The notes: generated by a model from the sequence alone, not told the origin. Numbered from the stretch's first letter, positions 12,060 to 25,200 are shown. The stretch: 64,000 nucleotides of DNA from Ancistrus triradiatus (GCA_025084515.1 JAJAGP010003177.1:1-64000), one strand, 5' to 3'. Numbers and translations: made by a program.

Positions 12060-12512
12060 TTGGATTACTGTAACGCCTTACTTACTGGATGCTCTAGTAA
12101 AAATCTAATAAATAAACTTCAGTTAGTTCAGAATGCAGCTGCCCGAGTGCTAACTCGAACTAGAAAATTTGATCCATATCACTCCGTTCTATCATCACTG
12201 CACTGGTTACCAGTCAAATTCCGCATTGATTACAAAATACTTCTTATACCTTATAAAGCTCTACATGGCCTGGCCCCACATTATCTGAGTGACCTCTTAG
12301 AGTTTTACAATCCAACTCGTCTACTTCGTTTGCAGGGTGCAGGACTTCTTTTAGTTCCTAGAATTAAAAAAGTCACAGCAGGGGGAAAGGCTTTCTCATA
12401 CATGGCCCCCAACTATGGAATAAACTTCCCACTTTCGTTCAAGATTCAGACACCCTCCAAAGTTTTAAGTCTAGGCTATAGACATACTTATTTACGCAGG
12501 GTTTTTGACTAG
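12060..12512 (+). pseudogene. LINE reverse transcriptase C-terminal fragment
   Basis: The longest open piece of the LINE (about 150 codons). It holds the region after the polymerase fingers/palm that is diagnostic for L2/CR1-like elements (NAAARVLT, LHWLPV, ALHGLAPHYLSDLL). The upstream frame carrying the catalytic YADD ends before it, with stops and frame changes between, so this is a relic and not an independent gene. Confidence 0.85.
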
Positions 12513-13014
12513 ATTTAGACCAGGTTGCATGGCTTGGGTTGCTGGGGCCGGAGTCTGGAGTCATGTCTGGGCCTGCGTGCCTTGTCTGCTAGCCGGGAGT
12601 GTCGAGTGGGCGGTCTGGCTGAACTGGGCTTCGGTCCTCGTGATCTTGACTCGTGCATCCTTGCCTTAGAATAAGGGCAGAGCTGGGGGTTCATAGTCAA
12701 AGAGTCTTTTGGTGATCAGAGACGTTGGGTTGCTGTCTTCTGCCGCTCGTGGGGTTGCCAATGTCTCATGTGATCCATCTTGGCTGTGTTTCCTACCAGT
12801 TTCTCCTCTTTCTAGCTTTCTAGCTATGCTGCTATAGCTAATGCTGCCGGGGTCTCATGCTACACTTGGCATCAGTGATTGACATGGCATCAGTGATTGT
12901 TAATAAACACTGTGCTCTTAATCAATAACTAATTACATTTTTCTGTTTTCTCTCCGAGCTGTGTTCCGGCAGTTCCGGCCCCACACATGATGTTCAATCT
13001 GATGGAGCTCCACT

Positions 13015-13172
13015 GTGCATAATTCACATTTTATTCGACCATGACTCCATGACTTTAGTTTCGCTCTTAGATTTATCATCATACCCGGCCACTTAATGTC
13101 GATGTGCATACTTCACATTCTATTCGAACTTTGACTCCATGACTTTAGTTCGCTCTTAGATTTATCATCTAC
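13015..13172 (+). repeat. Tandem duplication of about 90 bp in the LINE 3' region
   Basis: GACTCCATGACTTTAGTT and GCTCTTAGATTTATCATC occur twice, first in 13043-13082 and again in 13131-13169, each preceded by TGCATA.TTCACATT.TATTCGA. The two copies differ at several bases. Confidence 0.7.
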
Positions 13173-13449
13173 GCCGCCCAAGGAGGTTGGGTCCCTTTTT
13201 GAGTCTTGGTCCTCCCAAGGTTTCTTCCTAGAACTAGGGAGTTTTTCCTTGCCACTGTCGCCCTAGGCTTGCTCAATTTGGGATTGGACGTAGTTATTAG
13301 GAGATAATCTAAACTTGTAAAGTTGCTTTGAGACAATGCTCCATTGTAAAAAGCGCTATATAAATAAATCTGACTTGACTTCACTTGACTTAAAATCAAA
13401 ATCTTGTTCATACAAACAATTTTTAATTCAGTTAAACATGTGTCTGTAT

Positions 13450-15125
13450 GAGACAACACCCAGGAAAAAATTTACTGTGAATTTTCATAGTAAAACTGTG
13501 AATTGCTTGACAGTTTTAATGTGAACTTTCACAGTTTGACCATGAAGTTCAGAGTTCTACTATGAATTTTTGATGGTAATTTGGCCACTTCATGGTTCTA
13601 CTGTGAAATTTCATAGTACTGTCAGGGTTCGGAATCAGACCCTAGGAGGAAAGGAAGGATAGGACACAGGCGCAATGAACTCCCAAAGGAGGACAAAAGA
13701 AAGGGAACGTCAAAAACAAGCGCCGCCCATGGCGGACTCAGAATAAGGAATACGCCAAAAAAAGAGAGAACGCTGAACAAAAGGGCACGAGGAATAAGCC
13801 CCATGAAGCTGGGAATTACCAGCGAGAAACACCAAGCACGCTGGAAGCGGAGCGCGCAGTCTGTTGCGAATAGCATTGGAACGTGCCCTGCGCGAACGCA
13901 GTGTGCGAGGCGGGACCGGGATGCCAGTTCCGGGACGGGTGGTGCGCCCCTGCTGGCGACCCGTCCTGAGATGTGGCGAGCGGACCCTAATACTTTCATA
14001 GGAGAGTTTGATGATTACAGACAGAAGGTATGCCTTCTAGCCATATTTGCTGACCCTTTGCCCTGATCCTGACCCTGGCCCACAGCAATGTTGTAACTTG
14101 GCTCACTGCAGGACATGACCCTAGAGATGACCCTTGGGGATCTCAATGGCTAGTGGTCAGACAATGTCCCACTCATCCAGTGACCAATCCTGATATAAAT
14201 CCTGACCACATCACTGATGCACGAGATGGAAGAGCAGTGAGAAACACAATCTGCTACCATCATTTCTGATTAGCCTATCAGCTCCCCAATGTCAAATAAA
14301 TACAATATACTTTTTAAGTCTCCTTTATTTCCTGCAAGTACAAATGCAGTACAGAGGTTATTATCTTGTTTTTTAAAAAAGTAAAATCATCCACCTGTGG
14401 GCACTTCATCCACTTTTAACTCATGTTTCAGCAGTTGTATTTCCATTATGGTCTTTTATATCTGCAGCTTTATGTGATCCATCCCTAAATTAGATTTTTC
14501 AATTTGTTCCTAAAAACACACCTTGTCCGGGGAGCTACAGGAACACAAAAATGACATTGAATATCACAGTGCTAGGTCTAAGTCATGGGCCAATTCTGAA
14601 CAACATCTTACTGAGGTACATTGTGCTGTGGAGGTGGATGGACCCTCTTCCCCATTGTAATTTCCAGCACCACTCTGTATGATCAATGGTTAGATGTGAT
14701 TTTCAAGGTGTAAACCTCAGTCTCTCTGTATCTTCCCTCTCTGTGGCAGCTGAGAAGGTTTCCTCATTACCTTCCTGCAATACAAATGAACAATTTTCTG
14801 TGGAGTATTGAAAGTACTTACACCTGCATGGAGGTCTATTATGGCTCCACCAGATTACACCAACAGTAACTGATAGAAAATGTAGAAGACTAGACAGATG
14901 AGCTTCCTCCAGGTCACACTGTGTTAATGAGGGCCATCTCTTCAGCCTCTGTGAGTGGTGGTGATGGACCCCCACATGTTTTTTGGCCCTCAGCCTTTTT
15001 CTATTGGCTATAATGGAGGTCAAATTTGAACACATACAACATTCCCAGGAAATAATGTACTGTGAATTTTCATTTGTGAATACTGTTGGAATGGCTGAAC
15101 AGTTTACTTTTTTTCTTTTACTTTT
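13450..15125. repeat. Segment bracketed by direct repeats of about 60 bp
   Basis: CCCAGGAAAAAATTTACTGT at about 13458 and CCCAGGAAATAATGTACTGT at about 15038 start similar blocks (GTGAATTTTCAT, then a gap, then ACAGTTT). 13623-14000 is GC-rich, unlike its surroundings, and resembles a reversed LTR: on the minus strand it would end ...CCCTGACA-like at 13621. No convincing gene in 14050-15040. The minus-strand frame at 14703-15035 has no recognisable domain. Confidence 0.45.
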
Positions 15126-15785
15126 ATGTCACTAGCTAGTTATATATATATGACATAACAACTGAATGTTATTTAATTAGGTAGGGTAGGCTAAACAACA
15201 TCACGATTGCATGTAATGATATCATACCTTACCTGTTTGAACTGTATTTTGTACCTATTTCTAACTCCACTGGGTTGAAGTGCGAGGATTGAGCCCTTTT
15301 TTTCTCCCGTTGCCGTGCTGATTCGTGTTATCTGCGTTCCACTGATCAGGGCTTTGTATCTCCTCGTGCACGAGCTTTACTCAGGGTTAAAGTAACTCGG
15401 AGTTGACTTAACTAAACGTTATCCCCTGTGCTGAAACCAAAAACTCTGACTTTGACAGTTCAGAGTTAGTCAACCCAGTGTTTATATTTGAACTCAGAGT
15501 TTGTTAAACCTGCTTTCTGAAATACCCCTTGTGTATTTGGTAATAATTTGTTTTTTAAACAAAACTATTTTAGAATTATAAAGAATTGGTGTTAAATAAA
15601 AATGCTGCTCTTCAAGACTCCGTCTTCTCATGTGGCCCTCAAATCTGAATACCACTGAGACAGATCTAATTATTTGTCTGTCTAAAAACAAACATGATTC
15701 AGTTTAAGATGCACCACTTTTAATTAACAACAGGTTTTTAATGCTTAAATGTGAGACATTTTAAAAATCTCACCAATCTGTTTAT

Positions 15786-16250
15786 TGTAACGATGAGCCT
15801 TAAGCTTGCATCAATCTTGTTTACCTCCCCCTGCTTTCTGCTTCCTACCCAGCTGGTGGGTCTGTAGCCACCTGCTGGTCTGTCCCCTATATATACCCCA
15901 CTTCCTGTGCACTTCCTTTGTCTGGCTTCTTCACATTGTGGTTGTTCTTGGCTCCTGTTCCTATCTCCTCTATGCTGGTTTGTCCATTCTACTTGGTCTT
16001 GTCTCTTAGTATCTTAGTCTCTCTTCCTTTGTGTTCTTTAGCATTGGTTAGTTGTTCTAGGTTTAGTGTGTGTTAGTATTGTTTGTATTAGCTTTAGCCG
16101 TGTTAGCTTGTTACGTGTGGTAGATGTTTGTAGTATTTCTGATTATTCTTAGTTTATCTTTGTGTGGTTTGTTTGTATGTTTCACCATGTTCACAGTAAA
16201 TAAACCCATAGCACTTGCACATATGTCCACCTCCCGTGTCCTCCGTAACA
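15786..16250 (+). repeat. LTR (465 bp) of the 15.8-kb element
   Basis: It begins TGTAACGATGAGCC and ends CTCCGTAACA, giving the TG...CA ends of an LTR. It contains a TATA-like TATATATA near 15888 and AATAAA at 16199-16204. Confidence 0.6.
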
Positions 16251-17260
16251 TGTGGTCAGAGTCCCCTGAGGATGAGTATCCTGAGGACTATTTAAAGTGG
16301 GAGTACCAGCCCTTTTTAATTCAGCTCAGTCGGGACTCTGAATTGGAAATTTCCTGTCCGGCCGTGACCCTCCAAAACGCGGACCCTCCCGTGCAGCCAT
16401 CAAGCGCCGCCGGAGGTGGAGGACCATGCACGCTAACTCAGTGCCTGAGCCCATTCCCACTACCTCAACGCCGATGCCAGCACCCGCTAGCTCAGCGCCT
16501 GAGCCCACGCCCGCTGATTCAGCACCTGAGCCTGCGCTCGCTAGCTCAGCGCCTGAGCCCACGACTGCTAGTACCACGCCTGCGTCTCCATACACTACCC
16601 ACGAGCCCCGGTCACAGCTAGCCCGCCACGTGCTGGATCCCCCTCTCACCAGCTGTTCAGGAATCCCCCAAGGCAAGCAGGATTCGGAACTCTCTAGCCC
16701 TACCACATGCCCGCACCCCCATGTTTGCTCCTGACCCCAGCTCACCTGGCCTTGGCTCAGATCAAGCATGTACTTCAAGGGGTCTTGGGATCCGTTCAGA
16801 CTGCCCGAGAAGCGGTGGGGTTTGCAGTGCAAATTGCAGAGACGCTTGGGCAGGAGAGACGTATTGTGGACTTGTGGGCTGTGCTGGTAGCTGTGGATTC
16901 AGCAGTCACGCAGGGATTCACGATAGCTGGATCGTGGCCCGTCTCACCACCCTCACTTCCAGAGGCCGTCTGCTCCAGTGAGGCCCTTCCAGAGGCCGTC
17001 CGCTCCAGTGTGGCCCTTCCAGAGGCCGTCCGCTCCAGTGTGGCCCTTCCAGAGGCCGTCCGCTTCAGTGAGGCCCTTCCAGAGGAGGTCCAGAGCGTGC
17101 CCGCCCCGGAGGAAGTCAAGAGCGCATCACCTGCCTCTGAGCTGGAGTCGTGCCCTCCTTCCGGCCTCCCGCCACCCACCCGGGTTCGTGACGAGGACTT
17201 CACTCGTAATAATTCTCAGCAAGATTTTTGTTCTGTTATCCATTCCCAAGCACTTTTGTA
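15786..17260 (+). mobile_element. LTR retrotransposon fragment with Pro/Ala-rich frames
   Basis: The sequence starts with a complete-looking LTR (15786-16250) and runs into an internal region with reading frames for low-complexity protein (16426-16734 and 16707-17261). It stops near 17260 without pol or a second LTR. No tRNA primer site could be proved, but TGGTCAGAG begins two bases after the LTR end, where a primer site is expected. The organisation resembles the fragment at 42060-45565. Confidence 0.65.
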
Positions 17261-17261
17261 A
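16426..17261 (+). pseudogene. Pro/Ala/Ser-rich frames of the LTR element
   Basis: Two overlapping frames. The first (16426-16734) is built from repeats of about 30 bp giving SSAPEPTPADSAPEPALA-like protein. The second (16707-17261) has four near-identical 30-bp units (16963-17090) giving LPEAVRSSVA repeats and then a short Glu/Pro tail. No domain is recognised. The opposite strand is also open across these repeats, a codon-pattern artefact, so coding is not certain. Confidence 0.4.
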
Positions 17262-17489
17262 AAATTAATAAATCAATAACTGCCTTTCTTCCAATAGCAC
17301 GTTTCAGGTTTCTTGTTATACTCATTGTGTAATTTGACTATTTTGAACCCACAACAAAACTTTAGAAATACCAGTACACTAAATACCTTGCGATCCAAAG
17401 GAAAGATCATTTACTGGCTTTATTTAAAAGAATGACAGGGTTTAGTTGTTATAACACAATAACTCGGTAATTACACATGTAAACACGTA

Positions 17490-17673
17490 CAGTGGGGCAA
17501 AAAAGTATTTAGTCAGCCACTGATTGTGCAAGTTCTTCTACTTAGAAAGATGAGAGTTTGTCTCTCATTGTTGAAGTGTACCTATGATGAAAATTACAGA
17601 CCTCTCTCATCTTTCTAAGTAGGATAACTTGCACAATCAGTGGCTGACTAAATTACTCTTTTGCCCCACTGTA
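17490..17673. mobile_element. Palindromic MITE of a Tc1 family (ends CAGTGGGGCAAAA)
   Basis: The two ends are inverted copies: ACAGTGGGGCAAAAAAGTAT at the left and its complement at the right. The GTGCAAGTT..CTACTTAGAAAGATGAG block is repeated inverted in the right half. Almost all of it is terminal repeat, so it is a short internally deleted copy. TA flanks the left end. Confidence 0.8.
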
Positions 17674-17739
17674 CCCTATAAAAAGGATCTCAGGGGCTAC
17701 TTTTGTACAGTACACTATCAAAAGCTAGACCCTAAAGGT

Positions 17740-18208
17740 CAAAAAGATGAAAAACAAACACGACGATTTGAGTTTTTATCAAAAAGTTCTATTTTCGTTT
17801 CATCTGACCACATGATATTCTCCCAATCCTCTTCTTGATCATCCATATCCTCTCTGGCAAACTTCAAACAGGCCTGGACATGTACTGGCTTAAGCAGGGG
17901 GACACGCCTGGATCTGAGTCCCTCTCGGCGTGACAGTGGAGGACAGAAGAGCTTCTTAAAGAAGAAGCTACAGGTCTGTGACTGCCAGAAATCTTGCTTG
18001 TTTGTGGGTGACAAAATACTTATTTTCTACCATGATTTACAGTTAAATTATTTAAAAATCCTACAATGTGATTTCCTAGATGTTTTTCTCATTTTGTTTC
18101 TTATAGCTGAAGTGTACATATGATGAAAATTACAGACCTCTCTCATCTTTCTAAGTAGGACAACTTGCAAAATCAGTGGCTGACTAAATACTTTTTTGCC
18201 CCACTGTA
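17740..18208 (-). mobile_element. Tc1 element remnant, same family as the adjacent MITE
   Basis: The minus-strand frame at 17739-18014 reads as a Tc1 transposase piece (KFAREDMDDQEEDWENIMWSDETKIELFD, the region of the first catalytic Asp). The right terminal repeat ends GCCCCACTGTA at 18208. The left end is missing, and 17674-17739 between it and the MITE is unrelated sequence. Confidence 0.75.
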
Positions 18209-18576
18209 GAGAGAGAGAGCGAGAGGAAAAACATTTCCATCAGTACCCTTCTAGTGGAAAAACCCAACAAGGACCAGCATATGTGCTGACCAATAAGTTC
18301 CATGTTCCAGCATGTTGGATGCTAGTTGACCAGTATCCAACCAGTATGCACTTGCTGGTAGGGTCTGCTGGGGTTTGTAGAAGGATATAAACTAAAATAT
18401 GAAAATATTGAATGTACTTTTACTAGATATGTAAACCGTATGCTACAGTAAGCATATGAATATATACATAAAGTCCTATAAATATTGGTTTATTCCGTTG
18501 TTCACTCTTTGAGAGCTTGAATTTCGAGAGGGATACAAACAAAACGAGGAAATTTCGAAGAATTTACATTTTTGAA

Positions 18577-18680
18577 TACACTATATGGCCAACGGTTTCT
18601 GTGAACACCCTTGTGTGGAGTTTGCCCTTTTTAAAATATCGTTGCCACACAGATGTCCGTTTGCCCCAGCTACAGTCACA
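18577..18680. repeat. Short DNA-transposon terminal fragment
   Basis: ACACTATATGGCCAACGGTTT followed by GTGAACACC is a recurrent transposon end in fish. Only about 100 bp remain, without a partner end. Confidence 0.4.
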
Positions 18681-18879
18681 TTAAAGTATCTTATAACTTA
18701 CTATAAAATATAAATATATACTCTGTAAATTGTAATATCGATATTACAAGTTCATACGTATTTCGTCGCATTTATTATTCTTCCCGTCAGGTGTTATTGG
18801 TTTGGTTTTCATTTATTGTGTCATTTTGACTTAACGCTAGAGGTTTATTGGAACTTTTATTGTGAAACCTGCTGCTCGC

Positions 18880-19259
18880 CTACATGATAAATCATGTTCG
18901 TTTCACGAGCGAGCTGTGTGGAAAGCAGTTGTATGGAGTATGGTAGCTCTCACACGTGTTAGGTGCTGTAATGTGTATTCTGCGAGAGGTCTGATGCTGT
19001 TGTCTGGGTTTTAAACCTCCAGTGTCTGACTGGGATTAAGCCAGTGCTTCTTTGTGCTTTTAACCGAGTCGCTTGTGTTAGCAAACGTGCAGCTAACTGG
19101 TGCTTTCACTTCAGCTAGCGGGGCAGATCAGTGAGATGTGTGAGAGATCCGGATACGCGGCGAGCTTCTGAATTCATCTTTATCCCTCTCGCACGGTTGT
19201 TATTAGCATTTCTTCAGTATTCTCCTGACCATAGGCGTAAGCATATATAGAACGCAAGC
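18880..19259 (+). promoter_or_regulatory. Probable ppm1g promoter and 5' UTR
   Basis: CpG dinucleotides become frequent between about 18885 and 19380 compared with the AT-rich flank, as in a vertebrate CpG-type promoter. No TATA box is obvious. The transcription start is not determined. Confidence 0.4.
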
Positions 19260-22200
19260 ATGGGGGCATACCTGTCTCAGCCCAACACCGAGAAATCGTC
19301 AGCCGATGGAGGGAACGATAAGCTGAGCTACGGGCTGGCCGCCATGCAGGGCTGGCGCGTTTCTATGGAGGTAAACGTGTAGCTCTGCTGCTAGCTAGGT
19401 CCGATACTGCTGTGCTAGGTCACACTGCATGGATGTTAGGTCTCATTTAAACAGAGGCGGTAGGATGGTTTACTTTCATGCATTTTGTTCGAAAAAGGTT
19501 TGCAAATTCATGCAGTGTGCGCGAACAAACGTGCAGCTTTCGCGCCATTTAACCAGCAGTCTTGAAGCTATGAAAATAAGAGTTTATTCTATTTCTGTGT
19601 TCAGGATGCCCACAATTGTATCCCAGAGTTGGATGAGGAGACTGCAATGTTTGCCGTGTATGATGGACATGGAGGTAAACTACACTCTTTACTATTTGTT
19701 TCTGCACCGTAGCTCATCACTGTTTAAAAGCTGTACCCATACAGTGGTTGAATAGTAGTATTTAAATCAGCAACCTATGCTTTCTCTTTCCTGTCAGGTG
19801 AAGAAGTTGCTTTGTATTGTTCCAAATACCTACCAGACATTATAAAGGAGCAGAAGGCATATAAAGATGGCAAGCTGCAGAAGGTAAGCTGAAAGGTGCT
19901 TTACACAAATATGGAACGCTGAGATAGTGAGTGTGCAGTGCTCTAGCTTTCTGGAAAATGGTTCAGATGGTGGGTGTCCTATATCTTATGGGACACTGGT
20001 ATAAGCGCAGTGATTTGTGCTCTGGCCTCATTGCTCCAGAGGCCTGAGTTTCATGCTTGCTCAGGCCAATGCCTGTGTGGAGTTTGTGTGGTTTCACAGT
20101 GTCTGTATGGGATTCGTCTGGGTACACTTGTTTCCTTCCACATTCCAGAGACGTGCATTAGGTCACTAGTTTTCTCTTCAGAGCCCTGAATTAGTTTTCA
20201 TCGGGTATGAAAATTAGTGAAATAATTCTGGCAATTCGGTCAGCTAACTAGTGACACCAGCGACTTTTTACTCTTCACCTATCTATCTTCACTCTCCTCG
20301 TGTGTGTCACAGCTGGTTTCTCACATCATCTTTCCCTGTTATTAACCACCGAATGATAGTAAAGTTTAGGCTATCTACAAGAGGAGGGAAATGGAAGGTA
20401 CGTTTAGAGGTAAGGCCATTTAGAAAGCCATACAAATATACTGTTTTAGTAATTCGATTTCTTATACAGTGGCATGTCGGTAATCGTTGATTTGTTCCAG
20501 AAGTCTTTGTACTGGGAGAATTTTACCCATAATGAATAATGTAAATGGAATTGATCTATTCCAGACCCACAGAAAATACACATTGTATAATCCATTATAT
20601 GCATTAATGGAGTTGTATTGTATACTTAAACACTAAGCTATATAAAGGGTGTCTATAAAGCAAGTCCCACTTTAACAAAATACATGCCTTCACTCTCACT
20701 GGGACACTTTAGAGATGCCAGTTAACCTAAAGTGTGTTTGGAAAGTGGGAGAAAAACCAAGCAGACACAGGAAAAATATACAAACTCCACACAATCAGTG
20801 GCCTGGCTTGAACTCCGGTCTAAGGGGCAGTGAGGTGGGCATGTAATCACAACTCTTAAACGTGCTCTGTGTATGTATTTTTGAGTGATGACAGAAATGA
20901 ATGGTGATTATAGGCTGCACTCTTGCTACTGCTCTAATAAACAAAATCAATACAGTCATTAATATTAATAATAGCTTTTAGTTGTTAGTATCCACACAGG
21001 AGGGGTGAAAAGACAGCAGCGTTATGACATGTCACTGTTGTAGGTGTAGTGAGTTATTGTTGTTGACACTTGTGTATGGGCTCTGTCCAGCATCACCAAG
21101 AAATGATAGTGGCAGAAATGATCACGCAATATTATATAGTTATTTAATCTCACTGAACTAATAATGAAACTGAAATTGTATGCCGCCTGTTGCTTTGTCA
21201 ATCTTAAGTGTGAGAGAATCTTGGAGAGTTTTAGTGCTGGAGAAGTCTGACAGACCAGAGTAGTTCTATAATGGATATATGGAATATAAGCATAACTAGG
21301 CCTATATAAAATAAAAATTTTACTGTTGGTAAGTGAGTGAGTGAGTTGGCTTTGAAGTGAGTGAGGAAGCCTGTCAGATTTCACAGGGTTCTTGGGTGAA
21401 AATGTGCTTTGCTATTCATTGTGCTGTTCCTCATTTCAAGTTTAGTATTAACCTTTCTCCTAGAGTTTTACCTATTTTGAATATTGACTCAACTGAATTG
21501 GTGCCTTTTTTTTTGTCTTTTTTTTTCTTTTTATTAAAACCGTGCTCTGCATAGTGATCCAGTTATGTCCAACGTAAGTTGAGTCTTTAATATCTGTGCT
21601 GGTTGACCACATGACTCCAGGCTTTAGAAGATGCGTTCCTGGCTATTGACAGCCGCATCACTACAGAGGATGTTATCAAGGAGCTTACCCAGATAGCTGG
21701 TCGCTCACACGAGGAAGCAGTATCTGAAAAAGTGGCAGATGAAGATGATGGTGAGCAAGCTGATACAAATTTTATACGAATCACCTTCCTGAAGTGCAAA
21801 ATTCAGTCTAAGTCATTGCTAATTTTGGTATATGCTCTTGCTTCTCTTTAGTGGATAATGAGGAAGCAGCTCTTCTGCATGAAGAGGCCACCATGACTAT
21901 TGAGGAGCTGCTTGTTCGCTATGGGCAGAATTTGAACAAAATGGCCAAAAAGTCCAGCGCTGATGCCACCAAGGAGCCAGATGGTGAGAAGCCCAGTGCT
22001 GAGGTGGGGATCAATGGCGAGACAGAATGTGCGACGTCTGAAACAGACAGCAACGGAAAGGCAAAGGCAGAGGAGACCGAGGAGGCTGGAGTTTCAAAAA
22101 TGAGGGCATGCAGAAGAGCCACAGCATCCAGCTATGGAAGCTCTGGATCAGGAGGCTCCTCTGCGGAGGATAAAGCAGGGGCAACAGGTCCTGGCCCGTC

Positions 22201-25200
22201 CTGTTCCTCTTCTACAGCCCCCACATCAGGCAGTACCAAGTCCAAGTTCTTTGAGGACAGTGATGAGTCTGAGGATGGAGAGGATGAAGAGGAGGGCAGT
22301 GATGAAGAGGTGAGTAAGGAAGATTGATGCCAAGGGGGTTTCCAAATTAAACCCAGTCTGCTGGATAATGTTTTTGAAGGATGTAAATTCAGGTGTGTGG
22401 CATTTAAAGTCCATCTGATCAACGTCCTTTTATTTACAACCAAGGCCTTAAATTGTACTAAATGATTATTGATTTGTTGCACTCTAGTGCAGTGCTTTTT
22501 GCTTCTTCTGCCCAGCTGATCACACATGCCAATCAACTCTGATGCCTCTGTTGATATATTCATACTTTTTTGGTAAATTACCCATGTTTGTGTGTATGAC
22601 TTCACTGCTTATTTGTAATAAGCTGTAAGTGGCGTTTTTAAGTGCATGTGCCTGTTCTATTGTAAGTAGTACTTTTTGTCCCCCCCCACTACCTATATAT
22701 TAAATATCTATAATCTCTAACTATATAAAGTGGTTAAAATTTTACAAATCCTGCATAGGAAAAAAAAGATGCATCGACAGTCGCTTCACAGGTCCCTTGT
22801 GATTTACACCCCTATTCAGTGGTTATTGGGGATACACATATGTTTTGCTGCTAATTTTGAATGTGTACACAATCCGGGGAAGTGTAGAAATGTTTTTCAC
22901 AACTTTTGTTTATTGATTTTTTTAATTATTATTTATCATTTAATAGAATGGCAGTGAAGATGACTGTGAGGACAGCAGTGAAAATGAAGAGGAGGACACA
23001 GAAGAGGAGGCGGAAGAGGACACAGATGAAGAAGAGGAGGAAATGTGCTTACCAGGAATGGATGGGAAGGAAGAGGTGAAATTATCAGCTGTGTTTAGAT
23101 GTATCTATATTTTCTGTACACAGCCAATGTGATTTATTGATCACAGAATATATGTATTAACCATAACATTGACATCACCTGCCTAATGTTATGCAACTGC
23201 TCGTGCCACCAAGGCTTGGACCCTTCAGGTATCCTATGGTATCTGGCACCAAGACGTTAGCAGCTGGTGCTGCAAGTTCTTTACGTTGTGAGGTGGGGCC
23301 TCAATGGATCGGACGCGTTTTCCAAGAACACATCCCAAAGATGCTAGATCAGTTTGAGATCTGGGGAATTTGGAGGCCAAGTCAACACCTTGAAATTTTT
23401 CGGAATTTTCTTCAAACCAATTCTGAATATTTTTTGCAGTGCGGCAGGGTTCCCAGCCATTAAGGGAATGCCGTAGCCATGAACGGGTGTATTTGGTCTG
23501 CAAAAATGTTTAGGTATTTGACAAAGTAACATCTGTGTGAATGCCAGGACTCAAGGTTTCCCAGCAAAATATTGTCCAGAGCATTACACTGTCAGTGTTC
23601 TTTGCTTCTCGTGTCAGTACTTTTAATGTTATAGGTTGGTGTATAAGCAGGCATTGTAAGGCTTGGTAGTAGGTCTATGTTTAAGTAGGGTTGGAAAACT
23701 TTTTTTCCTGACAGTTACAAATAATTTCAGTTACAATAGTCATGCCAATTAAAAGCTGAAGCTTGCTAAAATGAACTTCAAATGAACAATAACTTTTTCA
23801 CTTCACTTTTTTTTCCCTCTTTTTTTTCCCCCCGTGTTCTAGCCTGGCTCAGACAGTGGGACTACAGCTGTAGTGGCTTTGATCCGTGGGAAGCAACTAA
23901 TAGTAGCTAACGCTGGAGACTCTCGCTGTGTGGTCTCAGAGAGGGGAAAAGCCATTGATATGTCTTATGACCACAAACCAGAAGATGAAGTGGAGTTGGC
24001 CAGAATAAAGAATGCAGGGGGCAAAGTGACCATGGACGGCCGTGTCAACGGAGGCCTTAACCTCTCCAGAGCCATCGGTAGGTAGTCCCTACTACTGCTC
24101 TGCTGCCATTTTGGATTTGAGAGACTCTTGAATGCTAAAATAATGCTATTGATTGTCATGGTCTGTTGGGTGTAGGTGACCACTTTTACAAGAGGAATAA
24201 GAATCTTCCTCCTGAGGAACAGATGATTTCTGCTTTACCTGATGTCAAAGTGCTGACTCTAAATGAAGAGAATGAGTTCATGGTTGTTGCTTGCGATGGA
24301 ATCTGGTGAGGAATTTACTTTTGTTTAAAAAAAAAAGTTAAAACAATGACATATGTAATTATATAAATATTAGCCTCAGTTATTGCAAACATGAAACAAA
24401 CACCTGTTTTCTTGTGGTAATCAGTAACTTGAACATTAAGATTATCCACTTGCTGTCATTAGTGTGAAGAAGTTCATGCAACACCAGTAACGGAAAATTC
24501 AATTAAACAAGATCTTCTTTTGCTGTTTAACATGGATGAGCTTGTAGCTAAACACTTCTTAGTTTATATCCTATGAAATGCCATGAATGTAGGCAGAGAT
24601 GTTTGAGTGGAACTAAACCAAGTAGTACTACTATGTCCTATGAAACAATAATAAACCCTGAATATTGTAGCTTTTGAGATGTGACCATACATACTCAGTC
24701 TATGTAATTTCAATGCTGACACACCATTTTCTGCCCTGCTTGTCACTAAAATAACTGTTAATTACAGGAACGTAATGAGCAGTCAGGAAGTCGTGGACTT
24801 TGTAAGCGAGAGGTTGAAAGCTGAAAGAAGTGAATCTCGACCACTGTCTGCAATTATTAAAGAGGTAGGAACTAAATTAGTTAATTTATGTACTGTAAAA
24901 ATACTAGATGCTGCAAATCCCATTATATGCATTTGTTTTTTTTGTTAATTGCAAAGCATGATGACAATGCTGTAATTGCAAGTTATTATATTTTGGATTC
25001 TTATAAAGATCGTTCTGATCTGGCCCTGGCTTAGAAGAGGCCCTAGTAGTGTGTACTGGCTTACATCAGTTCTAAACATGGAGTCATTGCCCCCAATAGC
25101 AATGTGCCCCCTTGAGTACTTTGGTATTGCTGATATCAATTAATTATGTCTGTATATCCATTATTTTTCTGGATTATTCATGCAAGTTTACTTTTCATGC

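Larger units (their letters stand above)
10197..13395 (+). mobile_element. L2/CR1-like LINE, degenerate
   Basis: A non-LTR retrotransposon on the plus strand, in broken frames. Near 10240-10270 the end of an endonuclease domain reads SDHYLLVFELP. Reverse transcriptase follows: SGFRPHHSTE near 11280, LDLSASFDTIDHDVLLN near 11390, [11 protein letters not shown] near 11560, and the catalytic CYADDTQLY near 11660. The thumb/C-terminal part (12060-12512) has LDYCNALLTG-like, LVQNAAARVLTR and SLHWLPVKFRIDYKIL. The 3' end has the stem TTGTAAAAAGCGCTATATAAATAAA and then TGACTTGACTTCACTTGACT, a short simple repeat of the kind such LINEs end on. Many stops; not active. Confidence 0.88.

Noticed and set aside
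14703..15035. Minus-strand 110-codon frame
   Set aside because: No motif recognised and it lies within the direct-repeat segment; no supporting splice signals.
22132..22605. Minus-strand 157-codon frame over ppm1g exon 5
   Set aside because: Shadow of the acidic and Ser-rich coding sequence on the other strand.
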